This document shows, piece by piece, positions 43,057 to 52,147 of a DNA stretch of 64,000 bases. Location: the NCBI RefSeq assembly GCF_036013525.1, contig NZ_CP107853.1:1550001-1614000 (forward strand), in the 5' to 3' direction. The notes beneath the pieces were generated by a model. That model saw only the letters and a list, made by a program, of their open reading frames with translations. It was not told the origin of the DNA and did no database searches. This DNA comes from Nonomuraea sp. NBC_00507. GTDB taxonomy: Bacteria; Actinomycetota; Actinomycetes; Streptosporangiales; Streptosporangiaceae. The first letter of the stretch is position 1; the number at the start of each line of letters is the position of its first letter. Position numbers and translations under genes: made by a program.

Positions 43057-43262
43057 GGCGTCTCCATGAGCTGCGTGGCTGCGTTGTTTCGATCCGGGCA
43101 TTTCGCCCGTTCTGTCGATGGCGGCCGTGTGCGCAATTTGGGCGACTCTGATGAAGGGGTGCGAGATGGCCGGGAATGCCCGTCGAGTCCCGGCCAGCGG
43201 ACGCGGCATCGCCGTTGAATCGGGCGTGTAGGTGGAGCGGGGAGTCTGCTCTGCTAGTGGAT

Positions 43263-43634
43263 CTAGATTTTTGTGAGCTCGCGGCAGTCGTTGTATCCGT
43301 TCGGCAGCAGGAAGATGCCGTGGCAGAAGGCGGCGGCGGTGACGGTGCCGAGCCAGAGCGTGTCGTCGATGCAGCCCTTCCTGGGGCCGATCTTGAGGAA
43401 GCCGATCCGGCGGAAGAGACGGTCGTAGGACACCTCGTATCGGATGGCTACTTCCTCGGTATCGGTGGCGTCGTCGCAGAGGAAGATGGTCTTGCGGTCG
43501 GGGCCGATGTTGACCTGTCCGACTCCGGTGTAGGCGTCGGTCCATGGCTGGGGTGCGGCGGCGACGGCCGGTGAGAGCGCGAGGAGGGACGCGGCGGCGA
43601 TTCCGGCGATGAGGCGGATGCGGTTGGCGGTCAT
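43263..43634 (-). CDS. small secreted protein, unknown function
   Basis: A 123-residue protein from the ATG at 43634 with AGGAG upstream. The signal peptide (MTANRIRLIAGIAAASLLAL) ends near AVAAA. The mature part has four Cys (IFLCDDATDTEEVAIRYEVS, GPRKGCIDDTLW, AAAFCHGIF, YNDCRELTKI), probably two disulfides. No family assigned. A conserved 20-bp motif lies 113 bp upstream. Confidence 0.65.
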   Translation of the reverse strand: MTANRIRLIAGIAAASLLALSPAVAAAPQPWTDAYTGVGQVNIGPDRKTIFLCDDATDTEEVAIRYEVSYDRLFRRIGFLKIGPRKGCIDDTLWLGTVTAAAFCHGIFLLPNGYNDCRELTKI

Positions 43635-43746
43635 GAGTTGGCTCCTGTTCGTTGGCAGGGATGTCGTGGACGTCTCTCGCGGTCTGGCCCGCCGAAGCAG
43701 GCTTTCTCTGGGAGAGGGGTCGTTGTGGAGCCAGTCAGCCAGGCGT

Positions 43747-43766
43747 CCATTGCACGGGGTGTGACA
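43747..43766. promoter_or_regulatory. 20-bp motif shared with 58352-58371
   Basis: CCATTGCACGGGGTGTGACA here and CCATTGCACGAGGTGTGACA at 58352-58371 differ at one base. Both lie in intergenic DNA upstream of a minus-strand gene for a secreted protein. They look like a shared regulator-binding site or promoter element; which one is unknown. Confidence 0.5.
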
Positions 43767-43788
43767 TGGCAATGAACTGGGCATTCGC

Positions 43789-43835
43789 GCGGCCGTCGAC
43801 GGGCTTCGTACGCCGTGAAGCCCGTCGACGGCCGC
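43789..43835. repeat. perfect 19-bp inverted repeat
   Basis: GCGGCCGTCGACGGGCTTC (43789-43807), a nine-base loop, and its exact reverse complement (43817-43835). There is no T-run on either side. It lies in a gene-free stretch (43635-44180) and could be a bidirectional terminator-like hairpin or a protein-binding palindrome. Confidence 0.7.
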
Positions 43836-44180
43836 GAGCAGGAGTGCGACGAGCCGTCCTGCCCGGGGGAATGCCTTGGCATCAGGCCATGTGACGACAC
43901 GTTCCTGTGTGATCAAAAGTGAAGGGCGTCCTCACCGCACCGATCGTCGTGACGACGGAGGACGACGGCTGCTCTCTTGCCCGCGGCGGCAAATCGCGCC
44001 ATGCGGCGACAGCGAGACCGCGGCCGAACTCCGCTACCACGCGAACTCGCTTCCGCTGCGGGCGGCGGGCGGCTGAACTCCTCGTTCAGAGCCTGCAAAT
44101 ACGCCGCCCGCCTCGCCGCGCCACACCAAAGTCGGGAATCAACGACCAGTTCAGACCGGACAGGCCATAGCCGCTCGGCT

Positions 44181-44429
44181 CTAGCCGGGAACGAGTACGG
44201 TCATGAGGAGAAGGGCGATGACGCCGAGCGCGACCAGCACCGGCAGCAAGACCCGGAGTTCGATGCGAGGCCAGGAGCGGCCGTGCGAAGGCCCGGCACT
44301 GGACTCGATGTTGCAGATCGCCGTCGAGCGCTCGGCCAGCTGAGGATCCTCGCGTGTCAGCGCGTCCTCGATCTCGGCCAGGATGCGGCGTTCTCGCCAG
44401 GTCAAGGGCATGGCCATCACCCGGCTCAC
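44181..44429 (-). CDS. DUF3040-like single-TM protein of the sigma/anti-sigma operon
   Basis: An 82-residue protein with a DUF3040-type start (PLTWRERRILAEIEDALTRE, DPQLAE) and one TM helix (LLPVLVALGVIALLLMTVLV) at the C-terminus. The GTG at 44429 overlaps the anti-sigma gene stop (GTGA); ATGs at 44417 or 44411 are possible. It is the last gene of the ECF sigma operon. Confidence 0.65.
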   Translation of the reverse strand: MSRVMAMPLTWRERRILAEIEDALTREDPQLAERSTAICNIESSAGPSHGRSWPRIELRVLLPVLVALGVIALLLMTVLVPG

Positions 44430-45115
44430 GTCAGCCCGAGCGCCCGTCCCGCGGTCAGCGCGGTGACCTGGTCGGCGGCGACGGCCAGCCAGGAGGTGCC
44501 GTCCTTGTCCGCGCACAGCATGGACGTGCCCTCGACCTCGGCCAGCCAGCTCGGCGCCGGCTTCAGATCGCGGGCGCCTGCCGCGCGGGGGAACGGGCGG
44601 GTGGAGGCGATCACCAGGACGCGGCGGCCGTCGGGCGCGGCGTAGCTGTAGACGGTCGCCGCCATCTCGCCCAACTCCTCCTGGGCCGTACCCCGCCAGA
44701 CGTAGGCACCGATGCGCATCAACGGCGGGCCCGGCTCCTGACCGACGATCAGCGCATCCGCGCGCTGCAGGTCAGCGGCGGCCACGAGCGGGGCCGGCTG
44801 CGTCTGGGTCAACCTCGGCGCCACCGCCAGCGCGACGGCGATCACCACCGCCACCGCGGCGGCGAGCAGCAACTGCGGCCAGCGCCGTCGCTGCGGCTCC
44901 TCGGCCAGCTCCGCCACGTCCCGGATACGCTCGCGGGTGGATGGCGGTGCCACCTCGCGCAGGGATTCGGCCAGCATCCGCCCCTGCCGCGCGGTGGTGG
45001 CCTCGGCCCAGCAGTCTCGGCACTCCAGCAGGTGCCGCTCGAACCGCAGGCGGCGCAGCGCGTGGAGCTCGCCGGCCAGGTAGGCGGCGGCGTCTCGCTC
45101 AGGATCGTGGCGCAC
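44426..45115 (-). CDS. membrane-bound anti-sigma factor (zinc-finger type)
   Basis: A 229-residue protein with an N-terminal zinc-binding anti-sigma motif (ERHLLECRDCWAEA, HxxxCxxC, residues about 24-35), a TM helix near residues 83-105 (LLLAAAVAVVIAVALAVAP) and an extracytoplasmic domain. It would hold the cotranscribed ECF sigma factor inactive at the membrane. It overlaps the sigma gene by 17 bp, typical of translational coupling. Confidence 0.85.
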   Translation of the reverse strand: MRHDPERDAAAYLAGELHALRRLRFERHLLECRDCWAEATTARQGRMLAESLREVAPPSTRERIRDVAELAEEPQRRRWPQLLLAAAVAVVIAVALAVAPRLTQTQPAPLVAAADLQRADALIVGQEPGPPLMRIGAYVWRGTAQEELGEMAATVYSYAAPDGRRVLVIASTRPFPRAAGARDLKPAPSWLAEVEGTSMLCADKDGTSWLAVAADQVTALTAGRALGLT

Positions 45116-45611
45116 CGTGCTTCACCTCCGCTACGGTTTGGGCCAGCTTCTTGCGCCCGCGATGGACCCGGGTTAGGACGGTGCCGCGCGGCGACCCGGT
45201 GATGGCCGCGGCCTCGGCCGCGGTAAACCCGCACAGATCCATCAAGATCACCGCGATGCGCTGCTCCTCGGGCAGGCGGTGCAGGGCCGCCTCGATCACA
45301 CAGTGGGTGATCGCCTCGCCTGCCACGTCGACCCGCCCGGGCGGGTCGAAGCCGGGCGGCAACGGCACCTCCGCGTGGGTGGCGCGGCGGCGCAGCCGGT
45401 CGCGGCCCAGGTTGAGGCAAATGGTGGCCAGCCACGGGGCGGCGCGGCGGGGGCGACGACCGTCGATCCAGGCCGCCCACGCCCGGGCGTAGGTCTCCTG
45501 CACCAGGTCCTCGGCATCGGCTGCCGACGGCGTCAGCCTGCGGGCCAGGTTGAAGACCACATCCGCCGCGGGCATGGTCGCTCGCAGGAACCGCTCCTGC
45601 CCGCCGCTCAT
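45099..45611 (-). CDS. ECF-family RNA polymerase sigma factor
   Basis: A 170-residue sigma factor. Region 2 reads SAADAEDLVQETYARAWAAW (residues about 29-48). Region 4 reads RLPEEQRIAVILMDLCGFTA and AAAITGSPRGTVLTRVHRGR (about 110-155). Group IV sigma factors of this form direct stress or envelope regulons and are controlled by the anti-sigma factor encoded next. The target promoters are not identified. Confidence 0.9.
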   Translation of the reverse strand: MSGGQERFLRATMPAADVVFNLARRLTPSAADAEDLVQETYARAWAAWIDGRRPRRAAPWLATICLNLGRDRLRRRATHAEVPLPPGFDPPGRVDVAGEAITHCVIEAALHRLPEEQRIAVILMDLCGFTAAEAAAITGSPRGTVLTRVHRGRKKLAQTVAEVKHGAPRS

Positions 45612-45635
45612 GTCACCGGCCTCATGCCAGCGGGC

Positions 45636-46154
45636 TTACCTCAGCGGGCGGGCCGGAGCACGCTCGGGCGGGCCGATGGACAGGAAGCCCTCGCCGCGGC
45701 GTACGCCGGATCCGTAGAAGAAGAACGCCAGCACCGTGCCGAACACCACGTGGGCGAACAGCTCGAACGGCTGGTTGGCGTCCTGGAAGACTGGGAACAG
45801 CAGCGGTGAGAGCACGAGGAAGTTGACCACGTACAGCAGCGCGCCGTACACGGTGCCGACCAGGGCGGCGGTGCCGTTGCTGCGCAGCAGCGGCGCGATC
45901 AGCGCGAACACGATGCCGAAGGCCGCCGACAGCACTAGGTGCACAGCCAGGCCGACCCCGATGCTGGTCTGACCGGCCATGATCGCTTCCTTGCCCCCTT
46001 GCACGATACTGGCGATCATGTGTAGGGGCATCTCGGCCTTGCCGGGCGGCTGGGTCGAGGCGAACCACATGGTCACCCCGGCGAAGATCATTCCAGACAC
46101 TACGCCGCCTATGACGCCGCGGATCAGCCGGCCGAATAGAGGTTCAGCAGCCAT
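45636..46154 (-). CDS. four-TM membrane protein
   Basis: A 172-residue protein with four hydrophobic segments (about residues 10-30, 67-88, 95-117 and 130-148) in an otherwise small polar frame. It precedes the sigma gene on the same strand by 24 bp and could be cotranscribed, in which case it may act in the same response. No motif recognised. Confidence 0.7.
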   Translation of the reverse strand: MAAEPLFGRLIRGVIGGVVSGMIFAGVTMWFASTQPPGKAEMPLHMIASIVQGGKEAIMAGQTSIGVGLAVHLVLSAAFGIVFALIAPLLRSNGTAALVGTVYGALLYVVNFLVLSPLLFPVFQDANQPFELFAHVVFGTVLAFFFYGSGVRRGEGFLSIGPPERAPARPLR

Positions 46155-46390
46155 GACGCTGCTCCTTACGACCTCGTCTTGTCATCTTGCTACCCCTACG
46201 GACGGATGACAGGCGGCGCTGATTGCACCCATCACCGAGATCGATTCCTCAAGTCTGGGTGAGCGCACGGCCTCGCCGATTCGGTGATCTTGTACGCGAG
46301 CGAACGAGGCCGCGTACGGAGGGTTCGACGATGAGCAGGTCGAGCATGTCGCCTGCAAGCAGGAGTGGCGATCAATCGACCTGGCGGTGC

Positions 46391-46580
46391 AGGTGAAGAG
46401 GGCAATCAGCAGGCCCACGGGTATCCCGGCCTCGGCGGGATGACGCAGGTGCAGTTCGAGGTTGAGGCTGTAGCGATTGCGCCGGTCGATGCGCTCGCGG
46501 GTCAGATGGCCCGCCCGGCGTAGGTCGGCGACGATGGTCTGCACCGTCCGTTCGGTGATGGCCCACCCTGGCGGCGATTC
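46391..46580 (-). pseudogene. winged-helix regulator fragment
   Basis: The minus strand reads WAITERTVQTIVADLRRAGH, then LTRERIDRRNRYSLNLEL and HPAEAGIPVGLLIALF. This is the second half of an ArsR/MarR-like winged-helix regulator of a common actinobacterial type. The N-terminal helices and any good start are missing, so I call it a remnant. Confidence 0.55.
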
Positions 46581-46686
46581 GAGTCGGCGACCCCTCGAAG
46601 CACTCGGGCGCCTGAGCACACCTCCCGGACGGGCTGCAGCTGCCCCCCCCGCAGGCGCTTGCCTCGGGGCCAGCCGACGGGCCGAG

Positions 46687-47847
46687 TCACTCGGTGGTCG
46701 TCAAAGCGATGCTGAACGCGCTCAGCGCCGATCCCGCCGCGACCGCTTGCACCCCGGACAGGCCAACTACCAGCACGGGCGTGCTGCTGTTGGCGAACGT
46801 GCCGTTGCCGAGCTGGCCGTGATGGTTCAGCCCCCAGGCCAGCGCAAAACCCTGTGTGGTGGCCGCGATGCTGTGGTTGAGGCTGGCGTTGATGTCGACC
46901 ACGGCGGACAGTCCGCGGACCCGCACGGGCAAGTTCTGGTCGGTGGTCGTGCCGTCGCCCAGTTGGCCGTACCGGTTGAACCCCCACGCTCGCGCGCTGC
47001 CGTCGGCCAGGACCGCCAGGCCGTGGGCGCCGCCAGCGGCGATATCGACGGCGTTCGTCAGCCCGGTGACCGGCCTCGGGTCGGAGCGGGTGGTGTTGGT
47101 GCCGTCGCCCAGCTGACCGGACTTATTCCGGCCCCACGCGCTGACCGTCCCGTCGGCGTGCAGCGCCATGCTGAACTCGCTGCCGGCGGCCACGCCGGTG
47201 ACGTTCGTCAGGCCCCTGACCGGCGCCGGGACCCGGCGTACCTCGGTGGTGTCGCTGCTGCCGAGTTGCCCGCCGTTGTTGGATCCCCAGGCCATGACCG
47301 TGCCGTTCGCGGTGACCGCGAGGCTGTGCCGGTTGTTGGCGGACACCGCCTTGGCGTTGGTCAGGCCCTGCACCCGGACCGGGGAGGTCTGCACGGTGAC
47401 GTTCGTGCCGTCGCCGAGCTCGCCGGAGCCGTTCCAGCCCCAGGCCAGCACGGTGCCGTCCGAACGCACCGCGAGGCTGTGGTCGCTGCCGGCCGCGACC
47501 GCCACCACGCCGGAGACCCCGGGGACCGGCGCCGGCGTGCCGCGGTTGGTGCGGGTGCCGTCGCCGAGCTGGCCGAATCCGTTGCTGCCCCAGGTCACGA
47601 CCGTACCGTCGGACTTAAGCGCGATCACATGGCCGCGCCCGGAGTCGACCGCGACGACGTCGATCAGCCCCGGAACCGGAGCCGCCAGGAGCCGTTCCGA
47701 GGTGGACCCGTCGCCGAGCTCACCGTAGCCGCCGCTACCCCAGGCCGAGACGCCGCCAGGCGTCGTGGCGGCGCCGGCCGACCCGGTCAGCCCAAGCCCA
47801 CCAACCACGATCGCCGCCGCGACAGCACTTAGCACGCTACGTAACAC
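46687..47847 (-). CDS. secreted RCC1-repeat beta-propeller protein
   Basis: A 386-residue protein from the GTG at 47847 (GAGAAGGGG upstream). The signal peptide (LRSVLSAVAAAIVVGGLGLT) ends near GAA. Seven RCC1-type repeats of about 50 residues follow, each with a WGxNxxGQLGDG loop and a GLxxVxAVAAGxxHSLAV strand pair, enough for one closed seven-bladed propeller. Extracellular RCC1 propellers are presumed ligand or protein binders. The gene is monocistronic. Confidence 0.85.
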   Translation of the reverse strand: MLRSVLSAVAAAIVVGGLGLTGSAGAATTPGGVSAWGSGGYGELGDGSTSERLLAAPVPGLIDVVAVDSGRGHVIALKSDGTVVTWGSNGFGQLGDGTRTNRGTPAPVPGVSGVVAVAAGSDHSLAVRSDGTVLAWGWNGSGELGDGTNVTVQTSPVRVQGLTNAKAVSANNRHSLAVTANGTVMAWGSNNGGQLGSSDTTEVRRVPAPVRGLTNVTGVAAGSEFSMALHADGTVSAWGRNKSGQLGDGTNTTRSDPRPVTGLTNAVDIAAGGAHGLAVLADGSARAWGFNRYGQLGDGTTTDQNLPVRVRGLSAVVDINASLNHSIAATTQGFALAWGLNHHGQLGNGTFANSSTPVLVVGLSGVQAVAAGSALSAFSIALTTTE

Positions 47848-47906
47848 GGTGATCCCCTTCTCTTGGACGTGAGGAGTGAGCAAGGTCACCATAGAAGCGC
47901 CGACGC

Positions 47907-48224
47907 TCAGTGCTCGGATTCGGTAAGGAATCGGTAATCAGCCACCGCGACGGAAATCGCGACACAGGGTTGATCCGCTCCACAACTCGACGCTCGGACC
48001 GCGACTGCCGCGGCGTGACGCCAGTTCACCTGATGGTGCCAGCAGCAGCCGCGGGGATTCTGGCGGGGGACGAGCCAGGGAGCCAGGCGGCGGATCCGGC
48101 GCCGTATCCAGAGCTTCGGACCGATCATGCAGGCCGGATCCCGGATCTCATTGGGGACGGGCAGGCGGGCGACTTTGACCACCTCATACGCCCAGTGCTT
48201 GATCCACTCACTTCGTGCCGGCAT
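47907..48224 (-). CDS. hypothetical protein
   Basis: A 105-residue frame whose first 60 residues look protein-like (PARSEWIKHWAYEVVKVARL, PVPNEIRDPACMIGPKLW, IRRRIRRLAPWLVP); the remainder is less convincing. The start has no clear ribosome-binding site. It may be a decayed or short regulatory gene. The region 48225-48488 beyond it shows nothing I can support. Confidence 0.35.
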   Translation of the reverse strand: MPARSEWIKHWAYEVVKVARLPVPNEIRDPACMIGPKLWIRRRIRRLAPWLVPRQNPRGCCWHHQVNWRHAAAVAVRASSCGADQPCVAISVAVADYRFLTESEH

Positions 48225-48488
48225 GAAACGCCTCCGTGGCCTTGTCTGTCTGCCCTGGTCAGGCGCGGAGAACGGTGAGAGGCCACCGGTTGCCGCGACG
48301 GCCGTGTCGATGACGGTCCTGGCGTCGTGTTCTCGCGCAGTATGCGCAGGAATCCAAGAGTCGCTGCTAGGGATGCTGCCCTTCGCGACTTGCCTGTGGC
48401 ATGGCTAGGCGGGAGGCGATATTGCGGGGCTTATCCCCTGGTCGTGTAGGTGCAGGGCCATGGACAGCATGGCTTCGTCGGTGAGAAC

Positions 48489-50657
48489 TTATGCACGCAT
48501 GGCGTCGACGCGCCGGCTGGTGAGTTGGTGATACAGCTTGGTGGTCTCAGGGTGCGGCTGGCCGTCGAGGCTGACCTCTTCTATGTGGCGTAGGCATTGC
48601 TGCCAGGCGGCGTGGACGGCGGCGAGGTTGCCTGCGGCGTGTTCGGCGCGTAGCAGCGCCCGCCACAGTTGTTCGGCGGAAGGGTCGGCGGCCAGTCCGT
48701 TTCGGGCGGCCCGGGCGGCGGCTGCGGGGTCGTCGGCGATGAGTTCGAGGTCGGCAAGTTCGGCGGCGGTGTCGACGATGGCGGCGCGGATGGATTCCAG
48801 CAGCGCGGTCTCCAGCCACCAGTAGTCGCACCCGGCCAGGGCAGGGCCGCGTACCAGACCCAGGGCGGTGCGGAGTTTGTCCCGGTCGGCGGCTTCGGCG
48901 AGTTGCTGGAACTCGGCCCAGTCCAAGGTGACCTCGTGTAGGCGATACAGGCCGTTTCCGGTATGGAGGATGTGTTCTTGCCCGTCGTGGGCGGGCCCGA
49001 GGCGGCGGCGGGTGCGGGTGATGTACTGGCGGACGCTGTCGGGTGGTTTGGGGGTGTCTTCGTCGGGGCCGAGGTAGGTGCCGAGTTGATGGTTGAGCAA
49101 GCCGTGGGGTTCGTGCAGGGTCAGGACGAGAACGAGTTCGGCCTGTTTTGGCTGCAGGGGTTCTCGCGTGCCGACGATGGTGAACGGCCCGAGGATGCGC
49201 ACGTCGATGGTGGTGTGGCCGTGCTCCGGTGGGGGTGAGGTGTGGTTTTCGGTGTACGGCGGGGTGTCGGGTTCGACGTCGTCGACGCGGGTGGCGATGC
49301 CCAGAAGCATGGAAATGTCATGGAACGTCTCGGCGGGAAGCATCGGTGGTCGGACCGCCGGACCATCGGGGCGGATGTGCATGGTGGATGGGCGGGCTGT
49401 GGTGTCGAAGACCAAGTGGGGCAACGCTCCGCTGGGTACATCGGCTGGCAGGAGCGCGGCGCTTGGTCGGTCGCGAAGAAGGCGGCGGAGTTGCTCCAGT
49501 TGGTCGTCGGCGGCTGCGTGAACGCTGATGAGCAGCGTGGGCTCGAGGGCGTTGCCCTCGGCCAGTAGGTCCAGGGCGTCGTGAACGGTGGTGCAGCTCA
49601 GGGTCGGGCGGATGTAACTGGAAATCTCGGGCAGGCCGATGAGGATGATGCGGGCCCAGGGCGCCCAGGTGCTGGTGGTCGCCTCGATGGCGACCCCGCG
49701 AAGGTAGGCGGCGATGCTTTCGGCGTGGCCGTGGCAGGTGATGACGCCGCTGACCTGGACTAGCAGTCGTCCGCCGTCGTCGGTGAATCCAGCCGTCACC
49801 AGGGGTGGCGCTGCCGCCCGTCGTTGTGTCGGCACAGCATTGGCGGGGTGATCGTGGAATCGCCAGCGTCCCTCGCCGATGTGGGTGAACGCTGCGCGCA
49901 GGTCGGCGGTGGGGTCGGTGAGGACGTCGAGGGTGTCCTGGGTGAGGTGGATCCCGGTGATCTGTGTTGGAGCCGCGTGCCTGCCCTGCGATTCGGACAG
50001 GGCGTTCAGCGCTGCGGCCAGGCGGGCGTCCGCTCGGGTGGCCGGGATGCTGATGCGGCGCAGATCACGTTCCAGGCGTTGCACGGTCGGGTCGGTGGGC
50101 AGTGGAATGCGCTGGCCGGGACGCCGGTGCTGGCGTTGCTTGTGGCGCAGGTGCGCCAAGGTGACGAACGCGCCGCCGACGAGCGCGCCGGTCCCGAACG
50201 CGACCGGCATCTCGACCGGCAGAGGACTGGACGGCTGTGCGTCCACCGTCACCGGATCGTCATGCACGTGGACGACGACTGCCGCAGGTGCAGGGGTGGC
50301 GGCGAGTGCTGTGGTGGAGGAACTGCCGATGAGCACCACCGCGGTCACCAGGTTGGCTACCAGCCGCTGCACGCCCGCCAGGCCGGGCACGCCCGGCGTC
50401 CGCCGTCCGGTCATCCGGGCGAAAGTCTCCAGTACGGTGGCCAGGGCAAAACAGGCCCAGCCTCCCCAGCCCATCAGCCGGACGACGAGCAGGAGCAGAC
50501 TGCCGTCGTCGCGCGCCAGCAGCCGCTCGATCAACGCGGGCAGACTGGGCAGGTGCGCCGGCCATGGCGGCCCCGCCACCACATGCAGCGCGATCGGTAT
50601 CCCGATCAGGAGCACCAGCAGAATCACCAGAGCGGCCAGGCCGCGTACGATCCTCAC
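48489..50657 (-). CDS. membrane-anchored BTAD-domain (SARP-like) regulator at the end of the Tad operon
   Basis: A 722-residue protein from a GTG at 50657 overlapping the TadG-like stop (GTGA). The N-terminus has TM helices (LAALVILLVLLIGIPIALHV, then a second and third at about residues 53-75 and 95-115). A central region is followed by a winged-helix DNA-binding-like domain (DVRILGPFTIVGTREPL, SVRQYITRTRRRLG) and a BTAD helical domain (about 570-715). It is a paralogue of the LysM-BTAD protein at 59-61.5 kb but lacks LysM. It is probably a membrane-tethered regulator coupled to pilus assembly; inference. Confidence 0.8.
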   Translation of the reverse strand: MRIVRGLAALVILLVLLIGIPIALHVVAGPPWPAHLPSLPALIERLLARDDGSLLLLVVRLMGWGGWACFALATVLETFARMTGRRTPGVPGLAGVQRLVANLVTAVVLIGSSSTTALAATPAPAAVVVHVHDDPVTVDAQPSSPLPVEMPVAFGTGALVGGAFVTLAHLRHKQRQHRRPGQRIPLPTDPTVQRLERDLRRISIPATRADARLAAALNALSESQGRHAAPTQITGIHLTQDTLDVLTDPTADLRAAFTHIGEGRWRFHDHPANAVPTQRRAAAPPLVTAGFTDDGGRLLVQVSGVITCHGHAESIAAYLRGVAIEATTSTWAPWARIILIGLPEISSYIRPTLSCTTVHDALDLLAEGNALEPTLLISVHAAADDQLEQLRRLLRDRPSAALLPADVPSGALPHLVFDTTARPSTMHIRPDGPAVRPPMLPAETFHDISMLLGIATRVDDVEPDTPPYTENHTSPPPEHGHTTIDVRILGPFTIVGTREPLQPKQAELVLVLTLHEPHGLLNHQLGTYLGPDEDTPKPPDSVRQYITRTRRRLGPAHDGQEHILHTGNGLYRLHEVTLDWAEFQQLAEAADRDKLRTALGLVRGPALAGCDYWWLETALLESIRAAIVDTAAELADLELIADDPAAAARAARNGLAADPSAEQLWRALLRAEHAAGNLAAVHAAWQQCLRHIEEVSLDGQPHPETTKLYHQLTSRRVDAMRA

Positions 50658-51103
50658 GGCCGATTCCCTTCTTCCACCCCGGATACCAACTGCGCCCGCG
50701 CGGTGCCGGACACCTCCAGGGAGGTCACCCCGAACGCAGACAGGAACAGCGTGGGTGCCTGGATCCGCACGGTGACCTCGATCGCGGTGGGCGAGACCGC
50801 CCGGACGGTGCCGCGTTGTCCGGCCGTGGTGAGGTAGTTCTGTGCGGCGCGGATCGCCGTAGCCTGGTCCACGGTGAATCCGTTGTCTCGGGTGCGGCCT
50901 GCCAGCGCGGCACCGACGTCGACCTGGCCGGCGGCGGCGCGTGCGGCCTCCTCGGCTATGGCGGTGGCCTGTCGAGCGGTGCGGAACTTGGCGCCGCCAT
51001 CGATCACCAGCCCGACCAGCGCGGTCAAGGCGATCATGAAGATCACCGCAGCGAGCGTGATCGATCCCCGCTGGCCCGTTTCGCGATAGCGGCTGCGTCT
51101 CAT
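50654..51103 (-). CDS. TadG/TadE-like pseudopilin
   Basis: A 149-residue protein with a prepilin-like start (QRGSITLAAVIFMIALTALV: Gly, then SITLA and a hydrophobic helix) and an exported C-terminal domain. The ATG overlaps the upstream stop and the stop overlaps the BTAD gene start. It is probably a minor component of the Flp-type pilus. Confidence 0.75.
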   Translation of the reverse strand: MRRSRYRETGQRGSITLAAVIFMIALTALVGLVIDGGAKFRTARQATAIAEEAARAAAGQVDVGAALAGRTRDNGFTVDQATAIRAAQNYLTTAGQRGTVRAVSPTAIEVTVRIQAPTLFLSAFGVTSLEVSGTARAQLVSGVEEGNRP

Positions 51104-51522
51104 GGAGTGCCCCGGAATGGATCGACGGGCGAGGCAAAGGTTGCGGTGACGGTCACCGTGCCCGGCATGCCGGGTAGCAGGAGGCCACTGAGCGCGACGT
51201 CACAGGTGACGTCGGCGTTCACGGTCGCGTTGGTGCCGATGGCGCGCGACAGGCCGGAGGCGTCTACCTGCACTGTCGGTGAACAGTCCAGTCCTTGCTG
51301 GACCAGCGTGTCGGTGGCGCTGGCGGTGGCCGCGGCCTGCGCCTGGGCGGGGTCGCGGGCGATGGAGGCTTGGCGAGCGGCATCACGCGCCGCCGCTTCC
51401 ACCGCGCTGTGCGCGAGACCCACCCGGCCGGCCGCGATGGCGAGGGCGAGGATCGCGACGAGCGCGGGAGCGAGCATCACGGCTTCGAGAGTTGCGTTTC
51501 CACGTTCCCGATGGCTGGTCAT
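51100..51522 (-). CDS. TadE-like pseudopilin
   Basis: A 140-residue protein from the ATG at 51522, overlapping the previous stop (ATGA). The N-terminus RGNATLEAVMLAPALVAILA has the G-xxxxE prepilin pattern and a single hydrophobic helix (TadE motif). The C-terminal part with two Cys (DCSPT, DVTCDVAL) would lie outside the membrane. Confidence 0.8.
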   Translation of the reverse strand: MTSHRERGNATLEAVMLAPALVAILALAIAAGRVGLAHSAVEAAARDAARQASIARDPAQAQAAATASATDTLVQQGLDCSPTVQVDASGLSRAIGTNATVNADVTCDVALSGLLLPGMPGTVTVTATFASPVDPFRGTP

Positions 51523-51926
51523 GGCCGCTCCTGTGGGGTGGTGAACTGCTCTCGTGCGCCTCGCGCGGTCTGCGAGATGGACAAGCGCAGCGTCGGTACG
51601 AAGGACGGCACGCTGCCCTCCACGCGAACCTCGATGTCGGTGGCTGTGGCGTTGACCGTGGCGGTGGGTTGGTTCAGGAAGCCTTGTCCGGTGGTGCGGG
51701 CGAAGGCGAGCGCGGCCTCGCGGGCCGCCGAGGGGCTGGCCTGATGGGTGCGCGCCGCGCGGACTCCCTCCTGGGCTGAGGACAGCGCAGCGTCGCGGGC
51801 TAGGAACCACAGGCATGCTTGCGTCACAAGGGCGAGGACCAGCAGCACCGCCGGGAACATGATGACCATTTGGAGGGTGACGCTCCCGCGCTCACGCTCG
51901 CACGGGAGCGGTCGTGTGGCGGACAT
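51519..51926 (-). CDS. TadE-like pseudopilin
   Basis: A 135-residue protein with RERGSVTLQMVIMFPAVLLV, a pseudopilin-type N-terminus and TM helix, then a small exported domain. It starts five bases after the Flp pilin stop and overlaps the next TadE gene. Confidence 0.8.
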   Translation of the reverse strand: MSATRPLPCERERGSVTLQMVIMFPAVLLVLALVTQACLWFLARDAALSSAQEGVRAARTHQASPSAAREAALAFARTTGQGFLNQPTATVNATATDIEVRVEGSVPSFVPTLRLSISQTARGAREQFTTPQERP

Positions 51927-51931
51927 GGCCG

Positions 51932-52123
51932 TTACTGGATTTGGCTGGAGAATCGCTCGATCGCGGCGATGATGATGGCGATCGCGGCGGTGGCGGCGCC
52001 GAAGATCAGCGCGGCCCAGACGATCTGCTCCAGCGTGACGTTGCCCTTGTCGGAATGGCTGCGGGCCTTGGCCAGCCGGTCCTTCAGCAACGCGACCACG
52101 GTGGTCCAGTACTGGTGGTTCAT
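51932..52123 (-). CDS. Flp-type pilin
   Basis: A 63-residue protein. After a 27-residue polar leader it reads KGNVTLEQIVWAALIFGAAT, with the G/NVTLE prepilin cleavage pattern (Glu at +5), then a long hydrophobic helix and a short tail (ERFSSQIQ). Size and shape are those of Flp major pilins. It lies between TadC and TadE genes. No prepilin peptidase gene is visible in the window. Confidence 0.75.
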   Translation of the reverse strand: MNHQYWTTVVALLKDRLAKARSHSDKGNVTLEQIVWAALIFGAATAAIAIIIAAIERFSSQIQ

Positions 52124-52147
52124 CGTTGTTTCCTCTCTTGTCGGGAT

